From contig JAFKAC010000130.1 in the NCBI GenBank assembly GCA_025766275.1, positions 62,001-126,000 of the forward strand: a DNA stretch of 64,000 nucleotides, written 5' to 3'. The notes beneath the pieces were generated by a model, which made no database searches, was not told the DNA's origin, and saw nothing but the letters and a program-made list of their open reading frames with translations. A program made the position numbers and the translations under genes. This document shows positions 17,636 to 30,000 of the stretch, piece by piece (position 1 is the stretch's first letter; each line of letters begins with the position of its first letter). The stretch is from Lactarius indigo (taxonomy: Eukaryota > Basidiomycota > Agaricomycetes > Russulales > Russulaceae).

Positions 17636-18215
17636 TGTTATGATCCGACACTTCGGACCTCAGTCACAGTATGTCTCTACCTTGCTTTTCCCCTTTTGTA
17701 CTATACCTTGTTACCAAAGGAGCTACTGCTGCTAGTGGCGCTGTTCCCTTTGATCCAAATATCTCCTTGTTCCATTTGGTCTCTTTGATATTGTGTGGAC
17801 TTGTGTTCATGTTGTTTGGAATCCCATCCTATATAAACCTGTACCATAGACCGTAGGAAGCCAGACTTGGCTTCGTTTGCAATCTAGCAACCTTGCCTTC
17901 GTACTTTGGTGTGACCTCACTCTATTCCCCTCTTCTTGTGCATCCCCTACCTCAGTCCTTAACCAGGACACTCCGAAGTCTTTGCAGTTGAACTATATCA
18001 ACGCGTCACACCTATTATACTCTGTGCACTAGCAAGATCAAGTGTAGAGAAGTGTTAGACACTTCAGACGAGGAGTCCTACATTGCAGAGTAGTGCTGCA
18101 CCTTGTGCCACACTTTTGCCACTTGTATTTCACAGCAATAAGACAACAGACATCTTTGCTTGATACTTGTGTGATTTAGAACCTCCAGAACCCACGCCCC
18201 CGCTAGGGCATAACA
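17636..18215 (+). mobile_element. 3' LTR of the family-3 element
   Basis: The LTR is 580 bp with TG...CA ends, nearly the same as the solo LTR at 2369-2947. TATATAAA is at 17830. A perfect hairpin GAAGCCA/TGGCTTC (17857-17874) starts its right arm 36 nt after the inner TATA T. The flanking 5-mers (GCTCA, ACTGC) do not match, as expected for one end of an element. Confidence 0.85.
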
Positions 18216-18889
18216 ACTGCACATCCCCAGAGCAGCACCACACTCCACCATCACCTCCCAAGATGACCCAGCCAGCCAATGGATAGTGATGGCTTATGTA
18301 ATTGATACCCCCAACCAATGGTGAGATTCTTTAATAGTTCATACTCAGCCGGCGCCAGCCAACAGCAGAGATTCCACCATAATTGATAGTCCAGCCAACG
18401 CTGGCTGGGTCGGAGATAATTGGAAATCCATGCGGATAGTCCTATGATAATGTAGGGTATCCAGAGATGCTCTTGAACTCAAATGTTTGACTGGGTGAGC
18501 ACTGTTTAGGTGTGTGAGATCTTTGATCACCTGTTGAGATATGTACAGCAAATTGCATACATATCAGACAACTACAATTATATTGGACAAGTAATGAACA
18601 TCTGATCACAAGTCAATATATAATGATAGATGATCAGTGTTGGGGGAAATAGCTAATAACTAATAGTTCATACTCAGAATATACATGTCGGGAAATCTGC
18701 TGTAATGATAGTCCAACAGCATTGCCCAAAAGCGGACCTCCGCTTAATTCCTGTCACAGGCAAATGGATATATATGAGAGGGGATCAGGGGGTTCAAGAA
18801 AAGCCATTCATTTCATTTGCAAGAACCAAACACTTATGTCAATTGATATGTACTATAAGAGGAATACATGAATCAGGACAGGCAATCTC
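18216..18889. other. Non-coding stretch
   Basis: No gene, repeat or element end was recognised. The stretch is AT-rich with some short repeats of the word CCAGCCA. It may be the 3' flank of the KDZ transposon remnant. Confidence 0.3.
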
Positions 18890-19996
18890 ATTTAATCTTA
18901 CAGTGCTTCAATGGAGCATCAGTAATCAGAGTAAGAGCCTTCACAGAGCTTCTGAAAAGTCCCTCCCATGCATGCATCTGGTATGATGCATATGCTTGAT
19001 GCCCCTTTAATGAACCTTGTGCAGCAATGATCATGAGTTTCTTCCATGTCTCTGCTTTGGAATGGAAGTATGCTGGGATCCATTTAGCTTCATTATGGAT
19101 GCTGTCTTGTTCCTCTGACCACCGCTCAAACTGTGCCCTTGCACAGAGCCAGTGAACCCTTTCAACTGTATGAATATATGAGCACATGAATATAGAATTC
19201 AATGGAGCACATACAATCATCCATCCATGTTCCATCATCTTCAGTGGTATTGCCAAAGCCCCAGATCCAGGATTGTTGTGTATTCCGCTGTCCTACTTGT
19301 TGTGATCCAAGGACCAATGTCGCTACACAGAGATCCTTTGAATGGAGCTTTGGGAGGTCCTGTGGAATGGGTGCAGCTTTGCGGAGCTTCCTATAGGCAT
19401 CCCATGCCATGCTATATATGCACGCATGCTCACAGACATTAGTGTCAACATTGTGTATGGCATTCCAGGTGCAGGTCTTTGTCTGTTGTGTGTGAGCAGG
19501 TCGTACCTGAGTGTGGAACAGAGCAGATTTAAATCCAAGAGCAAGGCAGATTCCATGAATGGATTCACTAGCTTGAGCATGGCGTAGCTGTACCTCCTTT
19601 TCAGCAAGGGATTGGAAACCATGCCTAACACACCATTCCCATCCAAGGGAAGATGGGAGGAGGACTGGAAAGTCCTCAGGATTAGTTGCATCCATCCCAG
19701 ATTCATCTAGTGCTTGTGGAGTAGGACGGATGGAGGCATGGGCTGAATGATCATCATCTGTATCTTCAGGATCTCCAAGATCATCCACATGGTCATATTC
19801 CTCATAGTCACCCAAAGACACTATTGAGGAATCATCTGCAAGTGGCTGGTGGAGTAGGAAGGAATCTCCCTGGTGCTCAAATATGTCAATGAGCTTCTGA
19901 AGGCGACTCCGCTTGTTTTCAATGACTTGAGCCTCCTCAGTGTTGATCTTCAGACCATGTGCTTGGAGTTGATATCTGATAGCAAGCCTTTACAGG
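18890..19996 (-). pseudogene. KDZ-type transposase, C-terminal fragment
   Basis: The minus strand shows words typical of the C-terminal part of Kyakuja-Dileera-Zisupton transposases of basidiomycetes: RYQLQAHGLKINTEEAQVI, then QQSWIWGFG, then VERVHWLCARAQFERWSEE and ETWKKLM. The catalytic N-terminal half is missing; the frame is cut at about 20000 near the LTR of another element. The frame changes near 19200. It is a broken DNA transposon. Confidence 0.6.
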
Positions 19997-20029
19997 AGGG
20001 ATGTTAACCAACAGTCAAATGGGTCATTG

Positions 20030-20536
20030 TGTTACGCTCCACCGGCGTTAGTCCGACTTGGACTCAAAGTAAGCGTAATCGACTTAGCAAAGTGAGGCGA
20101 ATGGGGATCACGTGTCAACCCAACGCAAGCTGAACAGGGGCACACTGGCACACACTGCAGCGAAGGGTAGAAGAGGACTTCTCCTTGGTGGATAGTAGTG
20201 AAAGCACTCTTAGTCCGAGACTAAGGCAGACAAGAGGCGAGTCAGGTGGTGGATTGAAGAAGACCAAGATGGGGACTCTTGGTCTTCCGAGTCGACTATT
20301 TATACAGATACACGCGGGCTTTAAAGCGCCGCTTTGAACAGTAAGTAACCAGTAGCGTAACTAGCTCGAACCCTAGTACAGCTATCCTAGGAATGAGTCA
20401 TACATGAGTTACAATCATATGTAAACTACTATGCTGACTGATGCGATATAAAGGTCCATGACTAATACTACTATTGGGCCGTAGTCATAACTGGCTGTGA
20501 GTCATTTCGAACACGTAACGAGTCCATACCGTAACA
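20030..20536 (-). mobile_element. 3' LTR of the truncated older-family element
   Basis: The LTR is 507 bp, TGTTACGC...CGTAACA, and matches the split LTR at 5676-16019. The internal side (20537 onward) begins with a polypurine tract when read on the minus strand (AAAAGGGGGTAA), which fixes it as the 3' LTR. It contains the same self-complementary hairpin with GAAGACCAAGA. Confidence 0.9.
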
Positions 20537-20547
20537 TTACCCCCTTT

Positions 20548-21584
20548 TCAGATGTGAGGCCCACCTCGCATGAAAGCCAACAATGGCCAGTCCTTCTGCA
20601 CCTCCTCAATCCGCCAAAACGTGTTAGCTCTCTCCAACCTATAAATGGAGTTGAGCTTATCTTGCGTGACATTTGCCAATTGGAGTCGTATCTCCCTCAT
20701 ACGCGTCAGTAGTTGATCTTCATGGAATGCGGCCACTCGGTAGTGGTGAATCTCAGCCGTGAGAGATTCATCCCCTATCTTCTCGAGGGCGCAATCCGTA
20801 GTGTTCCCTTCTTTGATCATGATAAGGTCTTTGTGGGCGATGAAGGCCCGGTCATTGTGAGGGCGATGTGGTTTGGCGTACAAGGGTTGGCCATAGACAT
20901 ATGGCGATCCACTCATCAACCCCAGCACAAACAGGTTGCCACACATGACCACTTGCACATGGTCAGCTTCTACAACTCGCCCTCCGGGGAGTTTGACCTT
21001 GAAGGGAATTGAATTGGGTCCCCTATTGCACCAGAACCCTTCTGGTGCCATAAGGGAGGCGGGATCATCTTCGGGAGATCTGGGCTCGTGGGGCGCCACT
21101 CTGAAGACTCGGATGTCTCCTTGGTACATAGGGTCTCCGTTGGTGTAGACAATATAAGGGGTGGCATCGGGATCGTCAGTGTGGCTTCGTGTTCTGAGGA
21201 ATGAATGCCTCGCCGGGTATTGATCGCTATCGTCATAGACAGCATTATCATCCTCCAATACTTCTGTCTCGCTTTCCTTGCTTTCCTCCACATCTCCACT
21301 AGGTGCAGCTGTTCATCCTGCCACTTGCGTGCCATCTCCTTCCACTGCATCTCCCATGCTCGGAGTGACTCCGCACTCATCAGCGCTTGGGAGAGCCGCT
21401 CGAAGGGCGGCGAGTTCTTCAGTGGTGATGGGGGTGGTGTTGAACTGTCGGCCGGTGTCGGGGTCAATAAGGTTGTAAGTGGGGGTGGTGTCGTTGGTGA
21501 GGACCCCTCCAATAGGTAGGGGGAATTGCCTCTGAATGGCGTCCCATTCTTGCTGGGTGATAAGCCCCTCTTTGTTGGGGACAT
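20548..21584 (-). pseudogene. Extra 3' ORF of the older family, frameshifted
   Basis: An ATG at 21584 lies 8 nt after the pol stop. The frame is Pro/Ser-rich and then helical (MSAESLRAWEMQWKEMARKW). It shifts near 21300 into a second frame starting with an acidic stretch (SETEVLEDDNAVYDDSDQYP) and ending at 20548. The region LTAEIHHYRVAAFHEDQLL resembles LTAEVYRTRRLLQNQKAL of the 16191-17609 ORF, so the two families carry related ORFs after pol. No function is recognised. Confidence 0.6.
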
Positions 21585-21594
21585 CTTCAGGAGC

Positions 21595-23474
21595 TCAGAA
21601 GGTGTGTAGCGTGTTACGGGCCACTGCTCCCCTTGCGAGATGTTCAATGAACGTGGGGTTTGGTGCGGAGGCATCAGAAGGAGTAGTCATGAGAGGGTGG
21701 AATTCAGGAGTGGGGGATGGAGACTTAGCACAGCATCGAGCTGCCCTTATATGCACTTCTTGGTTGGGGTTTGAAGCTTTGAAGTCCTGAATGGCTTGGT
21801 TGGCAAAGACATCATCCTTATCGACCCACTGATTGTCCGGGTCTGGATAGCCCTTCCATTTGACGAGGTATTGGAGCCGACATCTTCTGCCGAATCGCTG
21901 AGAGTCTAGAATCTTCTCAACCTCATATTCTTCTTCGTTATCTACCAAATCCAGTGGTGGACACTGGTAGTTTGGTCTGTGTGTGGGTGTCTTGTGATAA
22001 GGTGTGAGAAGATCTATGTGGAAGACATCATGGATGCTCCACTGTGTGGGAAGTTCGAGGTGGTAGTTGACAGGGGACATCACCTGGACGACCTTGAATG
22101 GTCTGTGCTGTTTTGCAGCTAATTTCGCGGTTGGCTGGTGCATACGTAGGTGGCACCCTTCAAGCCACACAAGATCTCCGTTTTGAACTTGGGCATATCT
22201 TTATGCTTGACCCATGACTTTTGTGCCCTGAACATGCAAGAGAAGGCACGTTGTCGCGCTTGCTTAAATTGGTCTAGTCTCAGGGACACTTGTGGGATGG
22301 GAGACGGCCTATCAGTCCAATCAGTGCGAGGGTTGAACCCTGATAGAAGGAAAAAGGGGGACTCCCGTGTGGTTTCGTTAGGCCAATTGTTATGTGTGAA
22401 TTCTGCCATAGGCAGATAACGAACCCAATCATCCTGTCGTTCATTTACCCAGAAGCGGAGGTATTGTTCCAGCCATTGATTTGTTCGTTCTGATTGGCTG
22501 TCGGTTCTGGGGTGATAAGCGGTTGAGATATTTTGGCTGATGCCAAGAATTTTGCATATCTCTCTCATGAACTTGGATGCGAAGCGGGGATCTCGATCAC
22601 TGATAACATGTGAAGGGAGTCCGAATCGTGGGAAGACGTGAGAGACATACAAGGCGGCCGTTCCTTCGGTGGTTACTTCTTCGTTACAAGGAATGAAAAC
22701 AGCGGCTTTGGTGCAATCATGATCCGTCACCGTTAGGATGGAATTGTAGCCACGGGAAACAGGGAGTTTGGTAATGAAGTCCACCACAATGGTTTCAAAT
22801 GGCAGGGCTTCTGGTTTGGGATAGATGGGTTGTAAAGGTGCTCAGATTGGGCGGAGATTAACTTTGTGCCGCTGGCACTCCGCACATCCCTTGACATAGT
22901 CCATGACATCGTTTTTCATTTGTGGCCACCAGTAGTGTCTTTCTGTGAGTTGGAGGGTGCGTTTGATACCTGGGTGGCCATATACAGGGGAGTCATGATG
23001 GGCGGCGATGATGGTGCATTTGTTGTGGAGGCCGCCGGTGACTACTCATCATCCATCCTTGTACCACGTTCCTTCGATATCTTTTAGTTTATGAGCGTCT
23101 ACCCAGGGCCTCAACTTAGCTGTGTCCTGTTCGTAAATGGGGTGTTCTGGGATCATCTCTGCTGGCAGGATTTCCGGTCTTCCGTGTGGATGTGGCTGCT
23201 CTTCCAGTGTTGTGGTGCATACAAAGACGCGTTCTGGTAGTACCATTACTCCTTCATTGTTGTTTTCTCCTTGGTCATAATCTGGTCTTCACAATAGGGC
23301 GTTGGCACATCCATTGGAAGTTCCTTTGATGTGGTGAATCTCGAAGTCATATTCAGAGAGTTCAAGTACTTCCCTGGCGACACGTCTACTGATCTTCTGG
23401 GGTGACTTCCAGTATTGTAGGTTGAGATGATCGGAGAAGACCTTGATTTTGTGAGGAGAACCCACTAGTATCGT
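21595..23474 (-). pseudogene. pol fragment: RNase H end, integrase and chromodomain
   Basis: Visible are EHPIYEQD..KLKDIEGTWY, an HHCC zinc region (HDSPVYGHPG, CAECQ), the integrase core (VVDFITKLP, ISDRDPRFAS, RTDSQSERTNQ), GPFKVVQ words in a second frame, and a chromodomain (YEVEKIL, YLVKWKGYP, NQWVDKDD) before the stop at 21595. An in-frame TGA near 22840 and a frame change near 22150 break it. As in related chromoviruses, the chromodomain closes pol. Confidence 0.8.
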
Positions 23475-23501
23475 GGTCTAGTCATTACCAGGCTCAAACA
23501 A

Positions 23502-23927
23502 ATGACAGAACCACATGCCTACAGCCCTTGCATGAACTCGCGCATGTATACAGGGAAGACAAGGAGGGCCAGTTCCTCACAGCACCACCAATTCAAGAGC
23601 GGGCAAACAAAACCCTGGATACATTCCTATGTATGGCGCTCACAAGCTGGACACAGCACCTCTGACAGCATGTTTCAAATACATAGCTTTGCGGAGATCG
23701 CACTGTCACACGAGGTTCACCGCACACGGCTCCCTGTCCCAGACCCCAAAAAGGCCACCAAGCTCGATCACACGATCAAGCAGCACATGAATACGGCAGG
23801 CAACGTACCCCCTAATGCCACTGTGGATTCTACATCTGCATCCACCTCTTTGACTGCTGAGACGTGTGCACCCGCTGTGGTTGTACGGACTAGCGATAGC
23901 AGAGGCTGCAGAGAGGGTGGCAACTGA
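23502..23927 (+). CDS. Unrecognised conserved fragment, copy 1
   Basis: This plus-strand frame of 141 codons includes SFAEIALSHEVHRTRLPVPD and DPKKATKLDH. It matches the fragment at 47330-47759 in protein words, so it has been under coding constraint. It overlaps nothing else. No family is recognised; the two copies may be 3' pieces of a duplicated gene convergent with the G-domain gene. Start and end are uncertain. Confidence 0.3.
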   Translation: MTEPHAYSPCMNSRMYTGKTRRASSSQHHQFKSGQTKPWIHSYVWRSQAGHSTSDSMFQIHSFAEIALSHEVHRTRLPVPDPKKATKLDHTIKQHMNTAGNVPPNATVDSTSASTSLTAETCAPAVVVRTSDSRGCREGGN

Positions 23928-24065
23928 AGTGTGAGAGGACGAATGATTGAGGGTGGATGCAGTCTATGACATCGAATTTGATTGTACACATCATACATGG
24001 CTCAACTAGTACACGATTCCTAGACCATTATATAATAGATCTACTTATCTTCCATGCGGTGTTGC

Positions 24066-27000
24066 TCAACTCCAGTAAGAAGATAAACTTGCATGGAAAT
24101 ATTGATTCCCAGAACGGCCTAAACCAACGATCTCGTCCGTGAAAATGTGGTTTCGAGCGAAGAGTAGGACTGTACTAAAGGATTCAGACAATATATTGAA
24201 AGATAAAAAAACAAACAAACGAAATCAGTGGACATAATAAAGCTTGCAAATGACTCGTCAGAGTGCTCTTGAGGTGCAGCAAGGTATTGTTGAATTTTCG
24301 AGTCAATGTTTGCATACAAATAGCAAACGTCCGCATGGGGTAAAGCTGATTCAGGTGACATGTTTGAGAGACATGATAAACTGGCATGCTTCAAGATGAG
24401 GATAACAGCTTGGACAAAAGTCAAATAGGCGCTAAAAATAATGACGTGAAATACCGAGAATCAAATGATAACCGATGCCGAGACCGGTGACAGTAAGCTA
24501 GAGAAATAGAAATAAAAATCATAAGCCAGGGATAGATGAATGGAGTACGAAAAGAACACATTTCGAATGGCGGTCAGTGACATAATCTGCACTGTCTGAA
24601 GGACAAGTGAGATTTTCGGTTCGGTGGATATACAGAAAGCACTTACAAACTGGAGAGCTAGAGGTAAACACCATTAGCAAGCTAGAAAGGGGAGCATGCA
24701 CGCACGCGCTAGTTGATCAGGGATGAGTGAGATCGATGAATAGTCAAAGAAAGGTATAATCAACAGGTAAAAAAATGCAGAAAGGCATACGGTAACTCAC
24801 ATCCTGAAGATCCGAGGGCAAGAGTCATCAGCTGGCTCAAGACACAGTGACAGATGGCAGCCACTCACGACCTGGGAAGCCGAGGAGAGCTGTCGTCAGC
24901 AGGCTCGAAACACAGAGAGCCACGGCAGCCACTCACGAACTGGAGAGCCAAGGACAGCCGTCATCAGCCGGCTCTAAACAAAGAGAGCCACGGCAGCCAC
25001 TCACTCTCTGGAGAACCAAGGAGAGCTGTCGTCAGCAGGCTCGAAATACAGAGAACCACAGCAGCCACTCACGAACTGGAGAGCCGAGGACAGCCATCGT
25101 CAGCAGGCTCGAAACAAAGAGAGCCAAGGCAGCCACTCACTTTCTGGAGAGCCAAGGACAGCCGTCGTCAGCAGGCTCGAAACACAGAGAGTCACGACAG
25201 CCACTCACGAACTGGAGAGCCGAGGACAGCCGTCGTCAGCAGGCTCGAAACACAGAGAGCCACGGCAGCCACTCACTTCCTGGAGAGCCGAGGACAGCCA
25301 TCGTCAGCAGGCTCGAAATACAGAGAGTCATGGTAGCCACTCACTCTCTGGACAGCCGAGGACAGCCGTCGTCAGCAGGCTCGAAACACAGAGAGCCACG
25401 GCAGCCACTCACTTCCTGGACAGCCAAGGACAGCCGTCATTAGCAGGCTCGAAACACAGAGAACCATGGTAGCCACTCACCCACTGGAGAGCCGAGGACA
25501 GCCATCGTTAGCAGGCTCGAAACACAGAGAGCCACGGCAGCCACTCACTTCCTGGAGAGCCGAGGAAAGCCGTCATCAGCAGGCTCGAAACTCAGAGAAT
25601 CATGGTAGCCACTCACTCCCTGGAGAGCCGAGGACAGCCGTCATCAGCAGGCTCGAAACAAAGAGAGCCACGGTAGCCACTCACATCCTGGAGAGTCGAG
25701 GACAGCCATCGTCAGCAGGCTCAAAACACAGAGAACCATGGTAGCCACTCACGGGCTGGAAAACCGAGGACAGCCATCGTCAGCAGGCTCGAAACACAGA
25801 GAACCACGGTAGCCACTCACGAACTGGAAAGCCAAGGACAGTCATCGTCAGCAGGCTCGTAACACAGAGAGCCACGGCAGCCACTCACGAGCTGGACAGC
25901 CGAGGACAGCCGTTGTTAGCAGGCTCGAAACACGGAGAGCCACGGCAGCCACTCACTCCCTGGAGAGCCAAGGACAGCCGTCATCAGCAGGCTCGAAACA
26001 TAGAGAGTCGTGGTAGCCACTCACTCTCTGGAGATGCGAGGACAACCGTCGTCAGCAGGCTCGAAACACAGAGAGTCATGGTAGCCACTCACTCTCTGGA
26101 GATGCGAGGACAGCCGTCGTCAGCAGGCTCAAAACACAGAGAGTCATGGTAGCCACTCACTCTCTGAAGATGCGAGGACAGCCGTCGTCAGCAGGCTCGG
26201 AACACAGAGAGTCATGGTAGCCACTCACTCTCTGGAGATGCGAGGACAGCCGTCGTCAGCAGGCTCGAAACACAGAGAGTCACGACAGCCACTCACGAAC
26301 TGGAGAGCCGAGGACAACTGTCGTCAGCAGGCTCGAAACACAGAGAGCCACGGCAGCCACTCACTCTCTGGTGAGCCAAAGACAGCCATCGTCAGCAGGT
26401 TCGAAACACGGAGAGTCACGGCAGCCACTCACTTCCTGGAGAGCCAAGGACAGCCGTCGTTAGCAGGCTCGAAACACAGAGAACCACAGTAGCCACTCAC
26501 TTCCTGGAGAGCCAAGGACAGTCATCATCAGCAGGCTCGAAACACAGAGAGTCACGGCGGCCACTCACATCCTGGAGAGCCGAGGAAAGCCGTCATCAGC
26601 AGGCTCGAAACACAGAGAACCATGGTAGCCACTCACCCACTGGAGAGCCAAGGACAGCCATCGTCAGCAGGCTCGAAACACAGAGAGCCAAGGCAGCCAC
26701 TCACTCCCTGGAGAGCCAAGGACAGACGTCGTCAGCAGGCTCGAAACACAGAGAGTCATGTCAGCCACTCACGAGCTGGAGAGCCAAGGACAGCCATCGT
26801 CAGCAGGCTCGAAACACAGAGAGCCACGGCAGCCACTCACTCCCTGGAGAGCCGAGGACAGCCATCGTCAGCAGGCTCGAAACAAAGAGAGTCACGGCAA
26901 CCACTCACGAACTGGAGAGACGAGACAGCCATCGTCAGCAGGCTCGAAACACGGAGAGTCACGGCAGCTACTCACGAACTGGAGAGCCGAGGACAGCCAT

Positions 27001-30000
27001 CGTCAGCAAGCTCGTAACACAGAGAGCCACGGCAGCCACTCACTTCCTGAGAGCCGAGGACAGCCGTCGTCAGCAGGCTCGAAACACAGAGAGTCACGGC
27101 AGCTACTCACTCCCTGGAGAGCCGAGGACAGCCATCGTCAGCAGGCTCGAAATACAGAGAGCCACGGCAGCCACTCACTTCCTGGAGAGCCGAGGACAGC
27201 CGTCATCAGCAGGCTCGAAACTCAGAGAATCATGGTAGCCACTCACGAGCTGGACAGCCGAGGACAGCCGTCGTCAGCAGGCTCGAAACAAAGAGAGTCA
27301 CGGCAGCCACTCACTTCCTGGAGAGCCAAGGACAGCTGTTGTCAGCAGGCTCAAAACAAAGCATCACGGCGGCCACTCACTTCCTGGAGAGGCGAGGACA
27401 GCCGTCGTCAGCAGGCTCGAAACAAAGAGAACCACGGTAGCCACTCACCCACTGGAGAGCCAAGGACAGCCGTCATCAGCAGGCTCGAAACACAGAGAGT
27501 CATGGTAGCCACTCACTCTCTGGAGAGCCGAGGACAGCTGTCGTCAGCAGGCTTGAAACACAGAGAGTCATGGCGGCCACTCACTTCCTGGAGAGCCGAG
27601 GACAGCCATCGTCAGCAGGCTCGAAACACAGAGAGTCACGGCAGCCACTCACTCCCTGGAGAGCCGAGGACACCTGTCTTCAGCAGGCTCGAAACACAGA
27701 GTCATGGCAGTCACTCACTTCCTGGACAGCCGAGGACAGCCGTCGTCAGCAGGCTCGAAACACAGAGAGTCACGACAGCCACTCACTCTCTGGAGAGCCG
27801 AGACAGCCATTGTCAGCAGGCTCGAAACACAGAGAGCCACGGCAGTCACTCACTTCCTGGACAGCCAAGGACAGCCATCATTAGCAGGCTCGAAACACAG
27901 AGAGCCACAGTAGCCACTCACGAACTGGAAAGCCGAGGACAGCCATCGTCAGCAGGCTCAAAACATAGAGCTACGGCAGTCACTCACTCTCTGGGGAGCC
28001 GAGGAAAGCTGTCGTCAGCTGGCTCGAAACAGAGAGTCACAGCAGCGACTCACTTCCTGATAGCCGAGCACAGCCATCATCAGCAGATTTGAAACACAAA
28101 GAGCCACGGCAGCCACTCACCCACTAGTAGTCAGGTGGTATCAAAGATTATCAATCCTGTACCACAATTTACTGTATCGCCTTATCGATGCTCACCCAGA
28201 TGTGTGGAAACGGGATGAGACACTCCCGAACCATTTTTTTGACCCCCATGTCATGATGGGAACCGGTACTGCGATGCTCATCGTCATTGTCGCTCACATT
28301 GCACTCCCATTGGCACACTCACCGCCTCAAAGCTTCTTTAACACTTAATGCTAAATTACCGTTCTGCACGGCCAAAAGCATCAATCCGACGATGTCGTCA
28401 TTTAAAGCTGCAGCTGTCGTCTCAATAAGCTTATCGCAGCCCATATTTTCCTTGTGCATTTCTGCCCAAAAGTATTAGCACGTAACTCTGGCATCTGCCC
28501 CTCCACTTACTTTCTAATCGTACGAATCTAACACCATCATCCAGTGCACGCAAGTAGTGCTCTTCAAATTGTTTCTCTGCCACATCAGATACATTGTCAT
28601 CTGGGCCTCCGAAATCCTCCACATAGATTTGGACATTTCGTAGGAATTGATCATATTTTGTAAATACGGCAACGATAGGGACTGAAAATTATCTTCTCAA
28701 TACAGTCACGGACGTCCGTAATGACACACCGTTTCCGTCAGGACAGATGTCCTTGAAAAATTTGAGATCGAGCTGTGGCCGTTGGTTGTCCATTGGGACG
28801 CAGTACCTCCAAAACCATGACTGTTAGTTGTCCTAATCGTGAACACTTGACAGTCCAAACCATATCGCATGCAATCTGTTTATCAGTCGCCTCTCTCCAC
28901 ACTTGCGTCGAATGAACTCTTGCAGAATCGTGAGTTCCTCGGCGCCACCTGACTCAATTCCACGCGAGTCGTGGAAAACGTAACCCTTATGATTAGAGAA
29001 CACGAGTTCGTCGTCGATTCCGTGCTCGCCTCGCTGGCTTCATGCTCAAGACGACCGAAGAGAATACTACTATCACTTACATCCATGGACGGGTCGAGTC
29101 TAGCCTGGTCGGCAGTGAGATCAGGTTCGCGGACAAAACGGTTGGACTACGTACTTCCTTCCCTCCCCGGTAAATGACGGGGCTTTCTGTGGTTTCGCAG
29201 ATTCTCTGCAAGATTGACGTCTTTCCAGCGTTTGCTCTTCCTATAATAAGCACGCGGAACTGGATTTCTGGAATTTGACGACGGGGTTGCCGTGTGTCCC
29301 TTGAAGCAACGGTGTTTGGGAAGGTAGCTTGAGGGTCAAGAACGCGAGTGACGTCTGTCGACTATAGGAGGAATTCAACGGCTTTCTGGTACCAGAGAAC
29401 AATCAAAGACACACCGATTTGGATTTCGTGTAAACAAAAGTCACGGCAACCCGATGGTCGCTATCTGTGAAGCCGCTCAGTAAGAAGCGGATTGTACTGG
29501 GAGGAAAGGCACCACCACCTTCCAGACGGACAACCTTGTCGTCTCCAAACTTATATGGCATAAACTCGACGGAAACTTCAGCGACCCTTATTTTGAACAG
29601 CGCCCGCTGGATGGTCAACGTAGCTTTTGTGTGGGTCTTAACATAGCTACGCGGAATAAATTAGCACTCGGTGGTGAGGGAAAAAACACGGCTAATGACA
29701 CGAACATGTTGGGGTCCCAACGAACAAGAACGCCGTTCTTGAATTTGTTAGACTTGTGTGTGAAACCGGCGTCGTCCTTGAAAACAAGCTCGAGGTCGGA
29801 TAGTATAGGACGTGCCTTGATAAAATCGACAGATATTCCTACGCAACTATATCAATTCTTATCAGAAGCAATTGTAGGTTCTATATACTTTTCAAACGAA
29901 TAACTCTGTTCATGAATCGGTCAGTCTATGCTCGGCGAGAGGAAGCTGTTCAAACTAACTGATGTTGATCGTCTATATCGGTTGCAGATCTTGGATTCAA

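Larger units (their letters stand above)
20537..23474 (-). mobile_element. 5'-truncated Ty3/gypsy element, internal part
   Basis: The minus-strand order is RNase H end, integrase, chromodomain, extra ORF and polypurine tract. It breaks off at about 23474 inside RNase H, so gag, protease and reverse transcriptase are missing. It is the same family as 838-5675. Confidence 0.85.

Noticed and set aside
17636..18220. Target-site duplication around the LTR at 17636-18215
   Set aside because: The flanking 5-mers GCTCA and ACTGC do not match. The left side is internal element sequence with a polypurine tract, so it is a 3' LTR and not a solo LTR.
21595..22787. Integrase of the truncated element as a host-domesticated gene
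   Set aside because: Frame breaks, a stop codon and an adjacent 3' LTR and polypurine tract show it is simply a broken element.
24847..28092. Long plus-strand ORFs (up to 444 codons) with a repeating peptide across the 68-bp array
   Set aside because: The period is not a multiple of 3, so one frame cycles through all three unit frames. The frames are open only because the unit lacks stops, and TAG appears whenever GGTAGCC variants occur. The minus-strand splice signals explain the conservation better.
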